Part shown: positions 25,795 through 37,455 of the stretch, piece after piece
How positions within the stretch are numbered: position 1 is the first letter of the stretch
Layout of the letters: each line of letters begins with the position of its first letter
From: Liolophura sinensis
Taxonomy: Eukaryota; Mollusca; Polyplacophora; Chitonida; Chitonidae
Assembly (NCBI RefSeq): GCF_032854445.1
Contig: NC_088301.1
Location: 45,683,187 to 45,743,186, forward strand
Length of the DNA stretch: 60,000 nt
Direction: 5' to 3'
Translations under genes and position numbers: made by a program
Notes under the pieces: model-generated
What the model was told of the DNA's origin: nothing
What the model saw: only the letters and a program-made list of their open reading frames with translations
Database searches by the model: none

Positions 25795-26332
25795 CTACAA
25801 AAATATATGCTAATATTTTTTCCGGATAGGATGGAAATCGTCGCATTGCCACCTTTTTTATCTGCTGTTTATGAATGTCAAATTCAGATAAAGCGAGTGC
25901 TGTTGTGAGGCATCAAACATACTATTGATAGCCAAAGCACTTCTACATATGCAATTTCAAAGAAGGAAATCTTTAAGCTGGATACGTATTTAGGGAAAGC
26001 ATAATTTACCATGTGCCTAATGTTGGATTACAATTTACTTATCAATTGAAAATAATGCTACAATTTCAGACAAAGGTCAATACGATAAACTAACACAGTA
26101 TATACATATACATGGGCACATAAAATATAGGGCACTTTCAGTGCAACTAATATTTAGCTCACAAATATATGCATAAACCTGAACGAAACAGTGCACACTA
26201 ACAAACAATAGTTATAGCCTGCGAACAAGCAGTTTTCTTTACCTTAACACAGTTCAGCTGTGTAAAGGTGTTGCACATTTATCTGTACAGACTGGAATCA
26301 GTTGGCCGTTTACTTCATTACAAAGCTTAAAA
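25795..26332. other. AT-rich sequence, nothing recognised
   Basis: If the candidate terminal exon at 25560-25794 is real, this would be its upstream intron. No further exon is visible. Confidence 0.4.
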
Positions 26333-26535
26333 ATTTATTTTTGTATTTGATTGGTCAGGAGTTAAGAATACTCATTAATATCTCACTTACCGGGTGCAGA
26401 ACCCGTACGAAACCCACGACCATCCACAGGTTGCTGTTAAGCTGATCTTGAACTCAAAGTGATCACATTGATGAGAGGCTCCTGGGTAATTGTTCTGCGC
26501 TAGCTCGCTAACCACCAGGCCATGGAGGCCCCCCA
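26333..26535 (-). mobile_element. SINE family 1, old copy with internal deletions
   Basis: On the minus strand, the head is well kept (GGCCTCCATGGCCTGGTGG, then AGCGAGCTAGCGCAG, GAGTTCAAGATC). The body is shortened, and the tail core reads CTGACCAATCAAATAC. Confidence 0.85.
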
Positions 26536-28330
26536 CAAAGGTTAAATATGTATACTGATTACCTGTATATGATAGCGTCGTATAAACATTAACATGTTTT
26601 CACTCGCATATGGCAACTATATGCTGGCAAACGGCATGAATGATGCAGTTAAAGTATATTTGGTTTTACAATGGGCAGCTTCCACAAGTCATTTTGGCTG
26701 CATTTAAATTTCTCATATTGTATCACTTCTTATATATGTTCAAAATGTAAAATTCTTCAGAATCCAAAGATAATCATTAACATAACGTTTCTTTCTTTTA
26801 TTTAAGCAAAATAATTAGAAATATTTAGAATAACTTCTAAAATAATATAAGTTCACTAATCTAACAGAGCAATTGAAATCAAAAGCTCAGCAAAAGCTAA
26901 ATGTATTATTGTTTTGAAATTTACGCAAATGATGCATATTTAATGGCCGGGAATTATTCATTAACGGACAGATACACAGTGACCAATCAAACAAGTCTAA
27001 TACTTACGAACCAGTCAGTATAAGGGAATACAGGTATGGCCCTCTTCTTATATATCAGGAAGATATACATAACTGTATATGTAGATGTATTCACAGACAT
27101 GTAGGCCCTACACAGATTTCCTGATTACAGCATAAAACACCAATAAATCAATCAAGACACAGATGCGATTAAAGGCAATGATACAAACAATTTTATGGTG
27201 TTCAGATATGCGCTTGTGAAGCATGCGGACAAATTCTCAAGTGTTTCAGAAAAAAAAATGATTATATACTTTAGAAATAGTGCATCCAGAACACTGAGTC
27301 GATGTACGGAACATTTAGGCCTACAGAAAACAGTTTAGAGTCCAATATTACCAGAGAAAATCAGTTTTTAGAATACAACATTGAAGACGATTGGAAAAGT
27401 TACAAGATTACTCTTCTAAGTCTTCCTCATGGGTCTTTATTACGTTTTTGAAATTGCAACTTCACGCTGAAAGGGCTTAATATGTTTTCACTGGTGAAAA
27501 GCCATGGACAATGTTTGTTAATAAAATCCGCCGGCGGTAGGAAAGGATAGCGCCAGACGTGGTAATGATTCGAACACTCCCCTCAGTCGTTCAATAGTGT
27601 CTCGTAGAAATCTCTCAAGGAAGTGCGAAGACATCTTTGATCTCGTATGATCTCAACTGTAAGGGCTTCAAAATAATTGGCAAGTTTTGGCAGAATCTGT
27701 GGAAAACAGCTCTTCAGTACGTGGAGGAGAGAATGAGGAAGCCGCACGTGAACTTCCGCACCCCCGGCAACAACATTTCCCTTGGATTTCATTGGATAAG
27801 AATGTATATAGTCCTTATAGAAATATTGTTTCCTGTTATCGCCCTTTTGGATTGAGATGTTATTAGAACTTGAGATGACGGCTGCTATAGTAAAGGCTAT
27901 CATATCAAAGACGGTTTCTTTTAAACCATGTCAAACTACAAACGAAGTCCTATTTTCAACTTCACAGAGTAGCCTACAAATTTAATCGAAAGGCAAGGAT
28001 AAAATGTCTGGTAAAATCTTTATTGCTCCACACCATGCAGTTCATTTTGTACAGTATCAAGGACATTTTTTTAAAACTACGTACCAGACTAAGTATGTGC
28101 TATATGTGCACGCACTCCCATTGTGATAAACAGTTAAGCTGGCATATGTATATATCTCCGACATATCGTTGGTTGCTTAAAGCAAAACGTCATTCCTGGA
28201 TCGACCATGCATTGTTCTGCTTTCAACACGTCTGTCTCTTCCTGTCCCGTGGCAAAAGTCGTTTTTTTATGCATAAGCCAATTTATTTGACCAACTTAGA
28301 ATATTCTTATACGTCTCTGACGACCTGAGC
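26536..28330. other. Intergenic sequence, ambiguous ORFs only
   Basis: At 27583-27903 both strands are open (minus 106 codons; plus 72 codons from 27637). The plus frame has G/C-rich third positions over its middle (CAG TAC GTG GAG GAG), but neither product is recognised and no splice sites clearly delimit an exon. A decayed SINE family 1 tail (CATAAAACACCAATAAATC) lies at about 27130-27155. Confidence 0.45.
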
Positions 28331-28870
28331 GAGGCTCCCCATGGGGGTAAAATGTTATGGAAGTCTGCTGATAATTAAACAAACGACCTTTATGATTGGG
28401 AGGTATTTATGGTTACATGCCGTGCTCTCTTGGGACAATACGTTTCCTTTTTGGCAAATGGATATTTTATGCCTTGAGACAGAAACAGCGATTGTGTGAA
28501 AATTATTTGTTCAGTAGAAAATGCTGAAGTTGCCTGTGGCCAGATATAACCGTATGGTTTCGCGCAAATTAGACTCTGACTAATTAATCAGATCCCCAAT
28601 CTCCAATTATTTCCTTACGGTTCACTAGTCGAACGACCAGCTCCCTTCAGGTAAAAAACCTTGACGCTATGTCGACGTGAATGCCTCCCAGGCCTGGACC
28701 TATTAACCCACATACAATAATCACCGTTTGTAAATTTCTACGAGCATTACAAAATTAGAAAGATATAATTAATTCAGCCAGAAAATCCAATAAAGATTTA
28801 ATGGATTTGGTTAGCCCTTTGTGAAATTTAAGACGCTCTTTTTTAAAATCCGCACCCAACGCATACGCAT
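28331..28870. promoter_or_regulatory. Candidate enhancer: TAAT/TTTATG cluster
   Basis: It includes GCTGATAATTAAACAAACG, CCTTTATGATTG, GGTATTTATGG, GACTAATTAATCAG (two overlapping TAAT cores), CAATTATTTCC, ATATAATTAATTC and a GATA-type CCAGATATAACC. No repeats were recognised. It is a homeodomain-type site cluster by reading only. Confidence 0.27.
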
Positions 28871-30280
28871 CTATACATATTTAACAAAAGATGATCGCTT
28901 TGCGACATTTTTTCCACAGCGTACTCTTTGGCTCGTGAGAGATGGTGTGAGCTTTCTCACATGCAGCAGCACAAACATATAGACGGACAACTGTATCAGA
29001 ATGATCTTGGCGATAATGATTATGAACCGTGTGTCATTCAAAAACTGGTGAGAGTAATTGCAAAACGGAGCAACCTCAGCAAAAATGGCCTCTTGTGTAA
29101 TGTGGAAAATGTATCAACAAAAGTGAAAAAATAATTAAAGAGGAAAAATGTAACAATAAGCCAAAACAAGAGATAACAATTTACATTGAATAAACGAAAA
29201 TGACCATCTGCATGTTAAATATATCCAACATGCAACTTTTTTGGCTGCGAGCGGCTGTGCAACACGTCATTAATTTTGACATCATTATTATTTGCTGATG
29301 GCTAAAGAAGCTTTCAAAAGTAAATTATTTATTTATTCTATTAATGTTGTTTTTATTAAAATAAATTCTGAAGCTTTAATCACCAACAATCATTAATCTG
29401 TTTTTTTGTGTGTGTGTGCATATTTGCGGCATATTAGTCAAGAGTATGTATTGATTTATTTATATGGGATTAATGTTTTAAGAATATACTTTGACACAAT
29501 AGCATTGATATTCACGACAGACCACTACCGAATTTAAACTCGCTATACCCCCTCTGTAGCTTAGCTGTTATATAAGGTTATGCATTAGTTAGAGAAATGC
29601 CTATAGAAAACATAATGTCTTAGATTTAGCGATTAAAGGTGATAGTGTAATGTGCAAACAAACCGGTCTAGTAGTACAAAAATCTACTGAAAAACATGAA
29701 CATATTTCCAAGCAGGTTTTACTTTTTATGTTTCTCGTGTTTACATTTGTGTTTATATATGGTCTATGCTGAGAAAACTTATGCATTTGGGAAAATATTT
29801 AGCAAGTGAATAAAAAAAAATACAACTGCATACAAAAACGGATTAAAAATATTCATTCACGTAATATATATGTAAAAAAAAAATATGAAAAGTATAATCA
29901 ATTTAACTGGAATCTTTATACCGATCACAACAATGTAGAACGTTGTTTTGTTGTTTTTTTTCATTTAATTTTTCGTTTGACCAGTAATTGGGTGATCCAT
30001 GTCTTAATCTCAGGTTAAGAATATACTGACAAAATGGTACATCTACCCAAATTCTTGCATTGCATCCGTTCGCAAAATGATCCCTACATGTATAATGATA
30101 GCTCTCCAAACCTGGATCTTCTTAAATACAAAATGACACGTATATGGTTGGTATACTAGACTTGGTCGTAAAGCTGCTCTGCATAGGTAACTAAAATATG
30201 CATCAAGCTGACCAAAGTAAAGGTCAAACATGAAAAGAAGGCTAAAGAAGTGTTGCTGCGTTTGCGGCATCCATAGTCGA
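28871..30280. other. AT-rich intergenic sequence, no gene recognised
   Basis: Short frames only, with poly(A)-rich stretches around 29,810-29,890. Confidence 0.55.
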
Positions 30281-30900
30281 CTGATAGGAGCTGATTTTTA
30301 CCGGTTAAATTATGTTGTCAGAGTTTAATGTGAACTAGGCCTGATCGACCATAAGAAAACAATTACTCGATCTTCCTGCGGGAGTATCAATTTGGCGAGT
30401 GTCGCCGAGGAGACGTTTATACCGGTCGGGAATGATTTACTGGGACAGCGACGATTGTGCCGGCTTAAACCCGTGGAAGAGAAACCGCGGGTATAAAAAT
30501 TAACACCGTTTCCCTAGAGTATGTCGAGTGAGAGTTTTCCCGGCATACCGAGGAGGGAGTAGAATAGCCGGTGGAGAAAAGAAAAGAATTTCGTTAACTC
30601 AACTCAATCTGCCCAATTTTCCATCCCAGTTGTATTTTCAGATTGTTCCCGAAAATTAATGATATTTTATTAAACCGCGAATGGCTAATAAAGCTGTAGG
30701 ACTCCCTCTTCCCACCCCATAGAGACCTTTTATCTCTGCGGATCGAAGGTAAAAATGCCGTGCGATTTTCACGGTCGCAACGCACGGCAGAGGGGCATCA
30801 ATCTGACACTACAAGCCCATGAATAGCCCGAACAAGTCAGCTTGGCATGATCTGTGAGCACAAAGATGAATAAATTGAATCTTAAAAGATATTGGCTCCT
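30281..30900. promoter_or_regulatory. CpG-rich candidate regulatory island with hairpin
   Basis: GC- and CpG-rich relative to its flanks and repeat-free. It contains two AACCGCG words (30483-30489, 30673-30679), TAAT cores (AAAATTAATGATATT) and a perfect 9-bp stem TGCCGTGCG/CGCACGGCA (30756-30764 and 30781-30789) with a 16-nt loop. The small frames here show no protein resemblance. Confidence 0.3.
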
Positions 30901-31137
30901 TGGATGTATATTCATTTGCCTGAATACATCAAAGATTATAAGCGGTCGTTTGATACGTTGCGAGTCAGGTGTATGACAGACCTCGTCACCAGGTATATGT
31001 AATTCAAATATATCAACTTTTTGTGTAACTTTATGTTCTGTTCAGAAGAAATGGTATACTGTTGTCATTGATCATTGAAGGAATTGCAATCTGACTATCT
31101 TAAGGTATTACGCGTAAGTTTTTGTAAAATATTTTGG

Positions 31138-31393
31138 GCCTGTGTGACCTGGTGGTTAGCCCGCTAGCGCAGCACAAATGACCCAGGACCCTCTCGATCG
31201 CAGTGAGTTCAAATCCAGCTCATCCTCGCTTCCTCTCCAGTCGTTCGTGGTAAGGTCTTTCAACAACTTCCGGATGGTCGTGGGTTTCCTGAGGGTTCTG
31301 TCCTTTTACCTCCCACCGTTATGCTGTCTGTCATCATGTAAGTCAGATATTCTTGAGTAGGGCGTAAAAGTGCAAACAAATAAATAAAAAAAA
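31138..31393 (+). mobile_element. SINE family 1, full-length plus-strand copy
   Basis: Head with CCTGGTGGTTAGCCCGC (A-box region) and B-box-like GAGTTCAAATCC (31205-31216), the body, then ATATTCTTGAGTAGGGCGTAA and a (TAAA)n/poly-A tail. Confidence 0.9.
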
Positions 31394-31435
31394 ACAAACA
31401 CAAAATATTTTATACTCGTAATCTTATTTCACAAC

Positions 31436-31606
31436 TCTGGCTTCCTCTCCGGCCGTATGTTGGGAGATCTGCCATCAACCTGCGGATGGATGTGGATTTC
31501 CCCTGGGCTCTGCCCGTTTTCAGCCCATCATAATGTTGGTCACCGTCGTTTAAGTGCAATATTCTTGAGCATGGCGTAAAACACCAATCAAATAAATGAA
31601 TAAATA
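31436..31606 (+). mobile_element. SINE family 1, headless copy
   Basis: It begins in the body at CTGGCTTCCTCTCCGGCCGT and runs to GGCGTAAAACACCAATC and the AAATAAATG tail. The tRNA-like head is missing. It is the second of three copies in a row. Confidence 0.9.
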
Positions 31607-31659
31607 TTTCAGTCACGTTCGCACAATGCAAAATGCTCTACTGGTATTTTTACAACAAT

Positions 31660-31823
31660 CTCCGGCCATATGTGTGAAGGTCTGCCACCAACCTGTGAAT
31701 GGTTGTCGCTTCAACAGGGCTCTGCCGATTTCGTCCCACCATAATGCTGGTCGCTGTTGTATAAATACAATATTCTTGAATACGGCGTAAAACGCCAATC
31801 AAATAAATAAATAACTAAATAAT
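31660..31823 (+). mobile_element. SINE family 1, headless copy
   Basis: It begins at CTCCGGCCATATGTG within the body and ends in CGTAAAACGCCAATC plus (AAAT)n. It has the same orientation as the two preceding copies, giving a local SINE cluster. Confidence 0.9.
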
Positions 31824-32680
31824 TTTGTACAACATGAGGAGACCAGTACTCTGTTTTCTGTGTGATCATCAAACGTAATTCTGTAGATATACATATGAGA
31901 TTAAGTTCCTGTTTTTATGTTCTGTATATACAAGTACCTGTGAAACAGCTTACATGGTCGCTTTTTGTCGTTTATCGTTTTAAATTTTCAGGAGCTGGTT
32001 TAAAAGGTAGATAGATAAAGATATATTTGTTTGTTTTGTTCACGTGCATAACTGGATAGATAACTGGTTGAGTCACATTAGGCATGACTTTTCGAATAGT
32101 TTTTAGTTTGAGCGATGCTTTGGATGACAATCCTATAAATTTGATTGGTGTTTAGCTATAGTTATGCGGTGTATAGCTCCGTTAGTGTTTTCTTATTGGT
32201 TACTTTAGTAACTATTATTATAGATGTAATATAGTTTTCAGAGGGTTTGGATTCCTTTGAGTGTGATGGGTTCTTGAATAAATGGTTACCGTTAGATTAG
32301 TTCACTTTATATTCTTGCAGTGTACTGAGAAAAGCGAACTACTATGTTCATATATGGTTTCGTGTATGGTTGGAATAGTGTTTATTGTTCCGCTAAACGC
32401 ACATGCATAGATGACATGTCCTATTATCTGGAATGCTAGGGCGCTAGTCAGTATTGTGTATCATGTTTGGTTCATATTTAACTTCCAGTTTAAATCACCT
32501 TTAAGAGTATACTGAAAATGGACTGACTTGTCTTTATAGGAAATAAATTGCGTATTCCGATGAAAACGGAAAAAAACTAATACTGCCAATTTAAATGTCT
32601 TACACACGCATACAGGAACTACTTTAGGTTTGAATTAGAACTCCTAATCCGTATTTGCTGAGCCGTGTTAAAAGATGTGT
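31824..32680. other. Intergenic sequence, no gene recognised
   Basis: T/G-rich plus strand with short frames only. No repeat was assigned. Confidence 0.5.
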
Positions 32681-32793
32681 ATTTATTTACTTACATTTGA
32701 TTGGTGTTTTACAGCGTACTCAAAAATCTTTCACTTATAAGACGGCGACCAGAGACGGCGACGGGGTGGAACCTATGACCATCCGCAGGTGTC
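32681..32793 (-). mobile_element. SINE family 1, tail half only
   Basis: The T-rich tail, GATTGGTGTTTTACAGCGT, AAATCTTTCACTTATAAGACGG and CCATCCGCAGGT match the 3' half of the family; the rest is absent. Confidence 0.85.
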
Positions 32794-33686
32794 TTTCAAA
32801 AGACATGCAAGGTAGCGCTGAAAAACTTCACCACACATTTGGCAATATGAAGTCTTGTCTCAGTGATACATGTATGCTCTTTCCTGATCTCACCTATAGC
32901 CTGATTTTCCTGATAACTACGCTAAGTTGAAAAGAAAAGATCGGCCATAAATACAACACACATCTTTGAGTTTCGTCTTGTTTCCAGATACGGTCTCATT
33001 GATGTTTTCAAATTTTATTTTGTAGCGAATAAAACGTAAATAATAACTGAGGTTTTACAGTGAACTTTTTGAACCTTACTGAACAAGGTGATCAAAGGAG
33101 ACTGACATCATCGATTATTTTTAACCGCTATACATCCCCTGCTGTGACTGCTATTATATGTTTGTCATGGCTATGCATGTTATGCTACATCTGTGTCTGT
33201 ATTTAATGTGGAAATATAACAATTAGTGTAAGTTTAGCATCAAAGAAATTATCTGCCACGCCACTGTGCTTCAGTCGGTTCAATTCTTATACATCGCGGT
33301 GTCTTCCTTTAAGAATTTGCCTCTATTGCGCTTAGTATCGTGATTCGTTTGCAAAGTATGTAGGTGCATATTCATTATAAGTATCGTAATGGAAAATTAC
33401 AGAGTCTCAAGAATGCCAACATAGGCCTGCACAAAAATTATTCATTTCAACTGTGCTTTGTAATTTAACTGAATATACATTGGGGTGATGTGATCGTCAG
33501 TGCATATATAAACTATATAACTTCTGCAAAGATTAACCAGCAACCTTGGAACACTTTTAAGTTATAACCTGTTCTGACCATCTGGCATTGTTGTATTGTA
33601 TGTGCCCAACAATCAGATAGACATATATATTTGTAACAGTATATTACAGTACTTCTACAGTGACTGCTGAATATATGCATCGAAAC
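32794..33686. other. Intergenic sequence, no gene recognised
   Basis: AT-rich unique DNA. No coding signal or repeat is seen. Confidence 0.5.
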
Positions 33687-33944
33687 TGACATTCGTATTT
33701 ATTTATTTATTTGATTGGTGTTTTACGCCGTTCTGAAGAATATTTCACTTATACGACGGCGGCCAGAATTATGGTGGGAGGAAACCGGGGGAAACCCAAC
33801 ACCATCCGCAGGTTGCTGGGGGATCTTCCCACTTACGGCCGGAGAGGAACTAGCAGGAGCTGGACTTGAACTCAAAGCGACCGCATTGGTGAGAGGATCC
33901 TGGGTCATTACGCCGCGCTAGAGCTAACCAGCTTGACATTCGTA
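33687..33944 (-). mobile_element. SINE family 1 with intact target-site duplication
   Basis: The SINE (about 33698-33933) is flanked by an exact 11-bp direct repeat TGACATTCGTA at 33687-33697 and 33934-33944. Its body words are close to consensus (ACGACGGCGGCCAG, GGTGGGAGGAAACC). The 5' end of the head is shortened (GCGCTAGAGCTAACC). Low divergence and the intact duplication indicate a comparatively recent insertion. Confidence 0.95.
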
Positions 33945-35096
33945 CACCAACCGCCAACCAATATGGACGTTCCAGGGCAATAATCACAAGGCCAGTTCCA
34001 AAAGCGACGTTTAACACAAAACACCAAAGAACTAAGAAAGTAGTGTTCCATGCTAGTATATAACTTGTCGATAATAAAATATGTATCAGTTGCGTTTTGA
34101 TTGCAACTGTTCATACATCTAATGTGGCGATCTGATCCAACACGACGAATTTACTGCCCCTAACCCCGGGTTAAGCGGAATTATAGACACAATCATGAAG
34201 TAGAGTGCCAGCGATTCTGGACACTTTGTCCATATTTACTTACAACAGCATTCAAGGGGAGGTAACTAACGTGGATAACTTGTTATATGCATCGTCCATA
34301 CAAAGCAATGCTCTTAAATCCCTCTTTTAATTTGCGCTGAAAATTTGTCTCACCAGTGAAAAATGTTTAGATAATGAGATAAAGGCAATTTTGCGTACTC
34401 TATCCATGTCAGTCTATACATATATATCAAAGTAGCATCAACTCGCACACAAATTCTTCTCTCTATATATATATGTAGGCCTATGCTAGATCAGGTGTAC
34501 AATAGATGTTTATAAGAAAGGATAAGATAGCAGTTACAACTTCAGATATACGCATATCCATATGGTGGTGTTTGTCAATTTTTTTTGAAACATTCAAAAT
34601 TTTCTTTCATCAACGTCTATGATATTTAGACAAACAAAGACACAATCTAATTAAAAATGTGTCACGCGCCAGAGTGCCGTGATTCGAAACACTGTATACT
34701 GCATGTTGGCTTTGGTTACTTAAAGCATGTTTTAATATATATGGTGGAACAGAAGTAAATTTTCTTTAAAACTTTTGTCAAATTATCGATTTATTAACAA
34801 GCATATGTTATTTCCCAGATGAAAAGTCGAGTGCGTAATGTATAGGCCTACTACGTTATGAATACATCTCACTGCAAGGGAGATAACTGTTTGCGGACAT
34901 CGACAACAACCCACCACCCAAATCTCTTTCCCCTCGACATTTCCCTTAAAAACTAACTTCAAAGTTACGTATGGTCGTAAACGAAACGGGAAAGAGCTCT
35001 GGCTGTTATTTCAGTGACGTTTTGCTTGTTGTAAAATCTGGTTAATTTCCTGGTGGAGTCAGACTAACACTGGCATGCAATCTTAATATCTCTACA
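33945..35096. other. Intergenic sequence, no gene recognised
   Basis: It holds AAGGGGAGGTAACT (34254-34267), AAGGGAGATAACTGT (34876-34890) and two TAGGCCTA palindromes (34476-34483, 34843-34850), all dispersed motifs of this window. No exon is seen. Confidence 0.5.
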
Positions 35097-35210
35097 CCAG
35101 CCGTTCGTGGGCAGGTCTGCAACCAACCTGCGGATGGTCGTGGTTTTTTCCTGGGCTGTGCCAGTGAAATATTCTTGAGTGCGGCTTAAAACACCAACCA
35201 AATAAATAAA
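35097..35210 (+). mobile_element. SINE family 1, headless and internally deleted
   Basis: CCAGCCGTTCGTGGGCAGG through GCGGATGGTCGTGG, then a deletion of the middle, then CCAGTGAAATATTCTTGAG and the AAATAAATAAA tail. Confidence 0.88.
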
Positions 35211-35249
35211 AAAGTATAATACTTCTACTCTTGTTGCTCAACTTATAAT

Positions 35250-37180
35250 GTGGAAAAAAAACAGACGTCATATATGATGTCTCTGGTAAAGCGTTTAAGT
35301 GTTATCATGTGAAGAGTCTTGTACATGTATGATTTTTCGAGTATATCGTTCATAAATGTGATTGTTTGAAGTATCATATATATAGTGTCTCCGACATAGC
35401 GTAACCTGGTAAATGTGTTATTGTTATGCGTTATATATGCATAAATGGTGTTTAAAAATCGGATTATATGGGGTCTTGTATATGACTTTCATATGATGCA
35501 TCCGCCATAGCGTTTATAAATGTGATCATTTGAAGTGTAATGTATGATGTCAATATTGTATTATGTATGCCGTCATAGCCTATATGGTGTATCCAGCTTA
35601 GCGTTTGTGATCATTTGAAGGTGTCTTGTGCATCCTGTACATTGAATACAGAATTCATATATGATATATGATATTTACAGCATAATGATTAACTATTAGA
35701 TTATGGGGGATCACATATATGATGTCTCTGGCATAGCACTTATGAATGAGTAATATATTTGCTTGTATCTAGCTTGTAGTTTATAAATGTGATTATATGA
35801 GACGTCATGTAGGCGACATGTATTTTCAGCCAAGCGTTTATATAATGTAATCATTTAAAGTGTCATATAAATTAGTAAACTTGTTTATGCGAATGAGGCG
35901 TCTTGTATGGTGTTACCAGCTCAGGGCTGAAAAAAAAAACCGTTATTATGTGAAATCTCATACACGATGTCTTTCAGCGAGGCATCATGTACATGTATGA
36001 TAGTTTACATGAGGATGTTTCCATGTAGTTCATAAATGTCATTATTTGAAGTGTCATTTATATATTTTGTCTCTATCATAGTGTAAACTATGTTTATGTG
36101 ATGCGCCATATAAGGTTTCCATCATAATGGTTAAATATGTAAGATCTCACTCACGATGTTTCATGCACAGCGTTTATAAATGTAATTATGTGAGGCGTCA
36201 TTTATATGGCATTTCTAGCGTAGAGCGTTTATAATATAAGTTACAAGGTTACTCAGTGATAGGATACTGAAAAGCGTCTAAGGGTTACCGAAATAGTGTA
36301 TTTAATTTATCCTGCACAATTCAACGCTGAACAGACTTACAAAGCATAAAAAGTGAATCCAAAGCAGCGTGGAAAGTGTGATTATATGTAAATTGTCACA
36401 CATAACCCTTGAAATTCGGCCCCAATTTACTGCATTTAGGGCCTTATTCTAACCCTTCATGTAACTGCTTAACAAGTAATAAATTACCCCCTCCCCCCAC
36501 CCTTCCCGAACAAAAAAATAATTGCACTGATGGTAGTACCAAATAATTAGACATCACTAGTCCTGACCGCTGTGTACGGGCGAATCTTTTCAGCGAGGAG
36601 GCCGTTGTTTTCACATCTGGACAATGTTAGATAACCCAGTCAGCAGAAACATTTGACATTGGTGGCAGTATACAGGAATATACACATCGCCCACCTGACC
36701 ATTATACCTCTGAAAATCCGAGTATTATGTGTGATGCAGGATAAATGTGAATATCTCAGGCGTTTACTTATGGTGTTTCTAGTATTATTTATTTATTTGT
36801 TTGTTTGATTGATGTTTTACTCCGTGCTGAAAATATTTCACTTATACGCCGCCGGCCAGTATTATGGTGGGAGGAAACCGGGCAGAGCCTGGGGGACTGG
36901 GTTATTGCGCCGCGCTGGCGTATTAATTCCATGATTATAACCTCCATGGTTATGTATGTGGTCGTATCTGGTATAACCAGCTTATCGTGTGTAATAAGTG
37001 AGGTTTCATACATATGTTGCTTCCTGCGTTTATGGTTGTTAGTGTCCACGTGATAGAATTTATAGACATGACTATGAAGCGTCATATATGGCGATTCTGG
37101 CACTGGATTTATAAAAGTGATAATTTGAGGCGCAATATGTATAGTGACTATGGAATAGCGTTTATAAATGTGATTATGTA
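35250..37180. repeat. Degenerate satellite, unit roughly 50-60 bp
   Basis: Diverged restatements of CATAGCGTTTATAAATGTG, ATTATTTGAAGTGTCAT and ATATGATGTCTCTGG recur irregularly (for example near 35,345, 35,506, 35,785, 35,833, 36,027, 36,165, 37,102 and 37,152). Spacing varies, so this is an old, eroded array. A SINE (36786-36920) sits inside it. No gene is present. Confidence 0.75.
36786..36920 (-). mobile_element. SINE family 1, internally deleted, inside the satellite
   Basis: Tail and body as far as GGGAGGAAACCGGGCAGAGC are joined directly to head words (CTGGGTTATTGCGCCGCGCT); the middle is missing. Confidence 0.85.
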
Positions 37181-37313
37181 AGCCTGAGCCAACAGTATAT
37201 AAATGATTCGCACCGAGGTCTACTAATTACGTGAGGGTGGGATTGGGGAGAGAGCATGGGAGCTTGAGGTTTTAGAATTAATTTCGGGGAGCATTCAGCC
37301 TTAAATTCCACAC

Positions 37314-37455
37314 CGCCATTAACCTGTTGATCGTCGTGGGTTTTCTCCAGGCTCTTCCCGGTTTCCCCCCACCATCAATTCTAGCTGCCGTCGCATAAGT
37401 GAAATGTCCTTGATGACGGCGTAAAACGCCAATCATATAACATAAAAAATAAAAA
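37314..37455 (+). mobile_element. SINE family 1, headless copy
   Basis: It runs from GCCATTAACCTG through GTCGTGGGTTTTCTCCAGGC to GACGGCGTAAAACGCCAATC and an A-rich tail. Confidence 0.88.

Noticed and set aside
29451-29500. Possible SINE family 1 tail (TTTATTTATATGGGATTAATG)
   Set aside because: The match is too short and diverged to separate from AT-rich background.
31138-31220. tRNA gene
   Set aside because: A- and B-box-like words are the head of a SINE; no cloverleaf with a clear anticodon arm and the same head recurs in dispersed copies.
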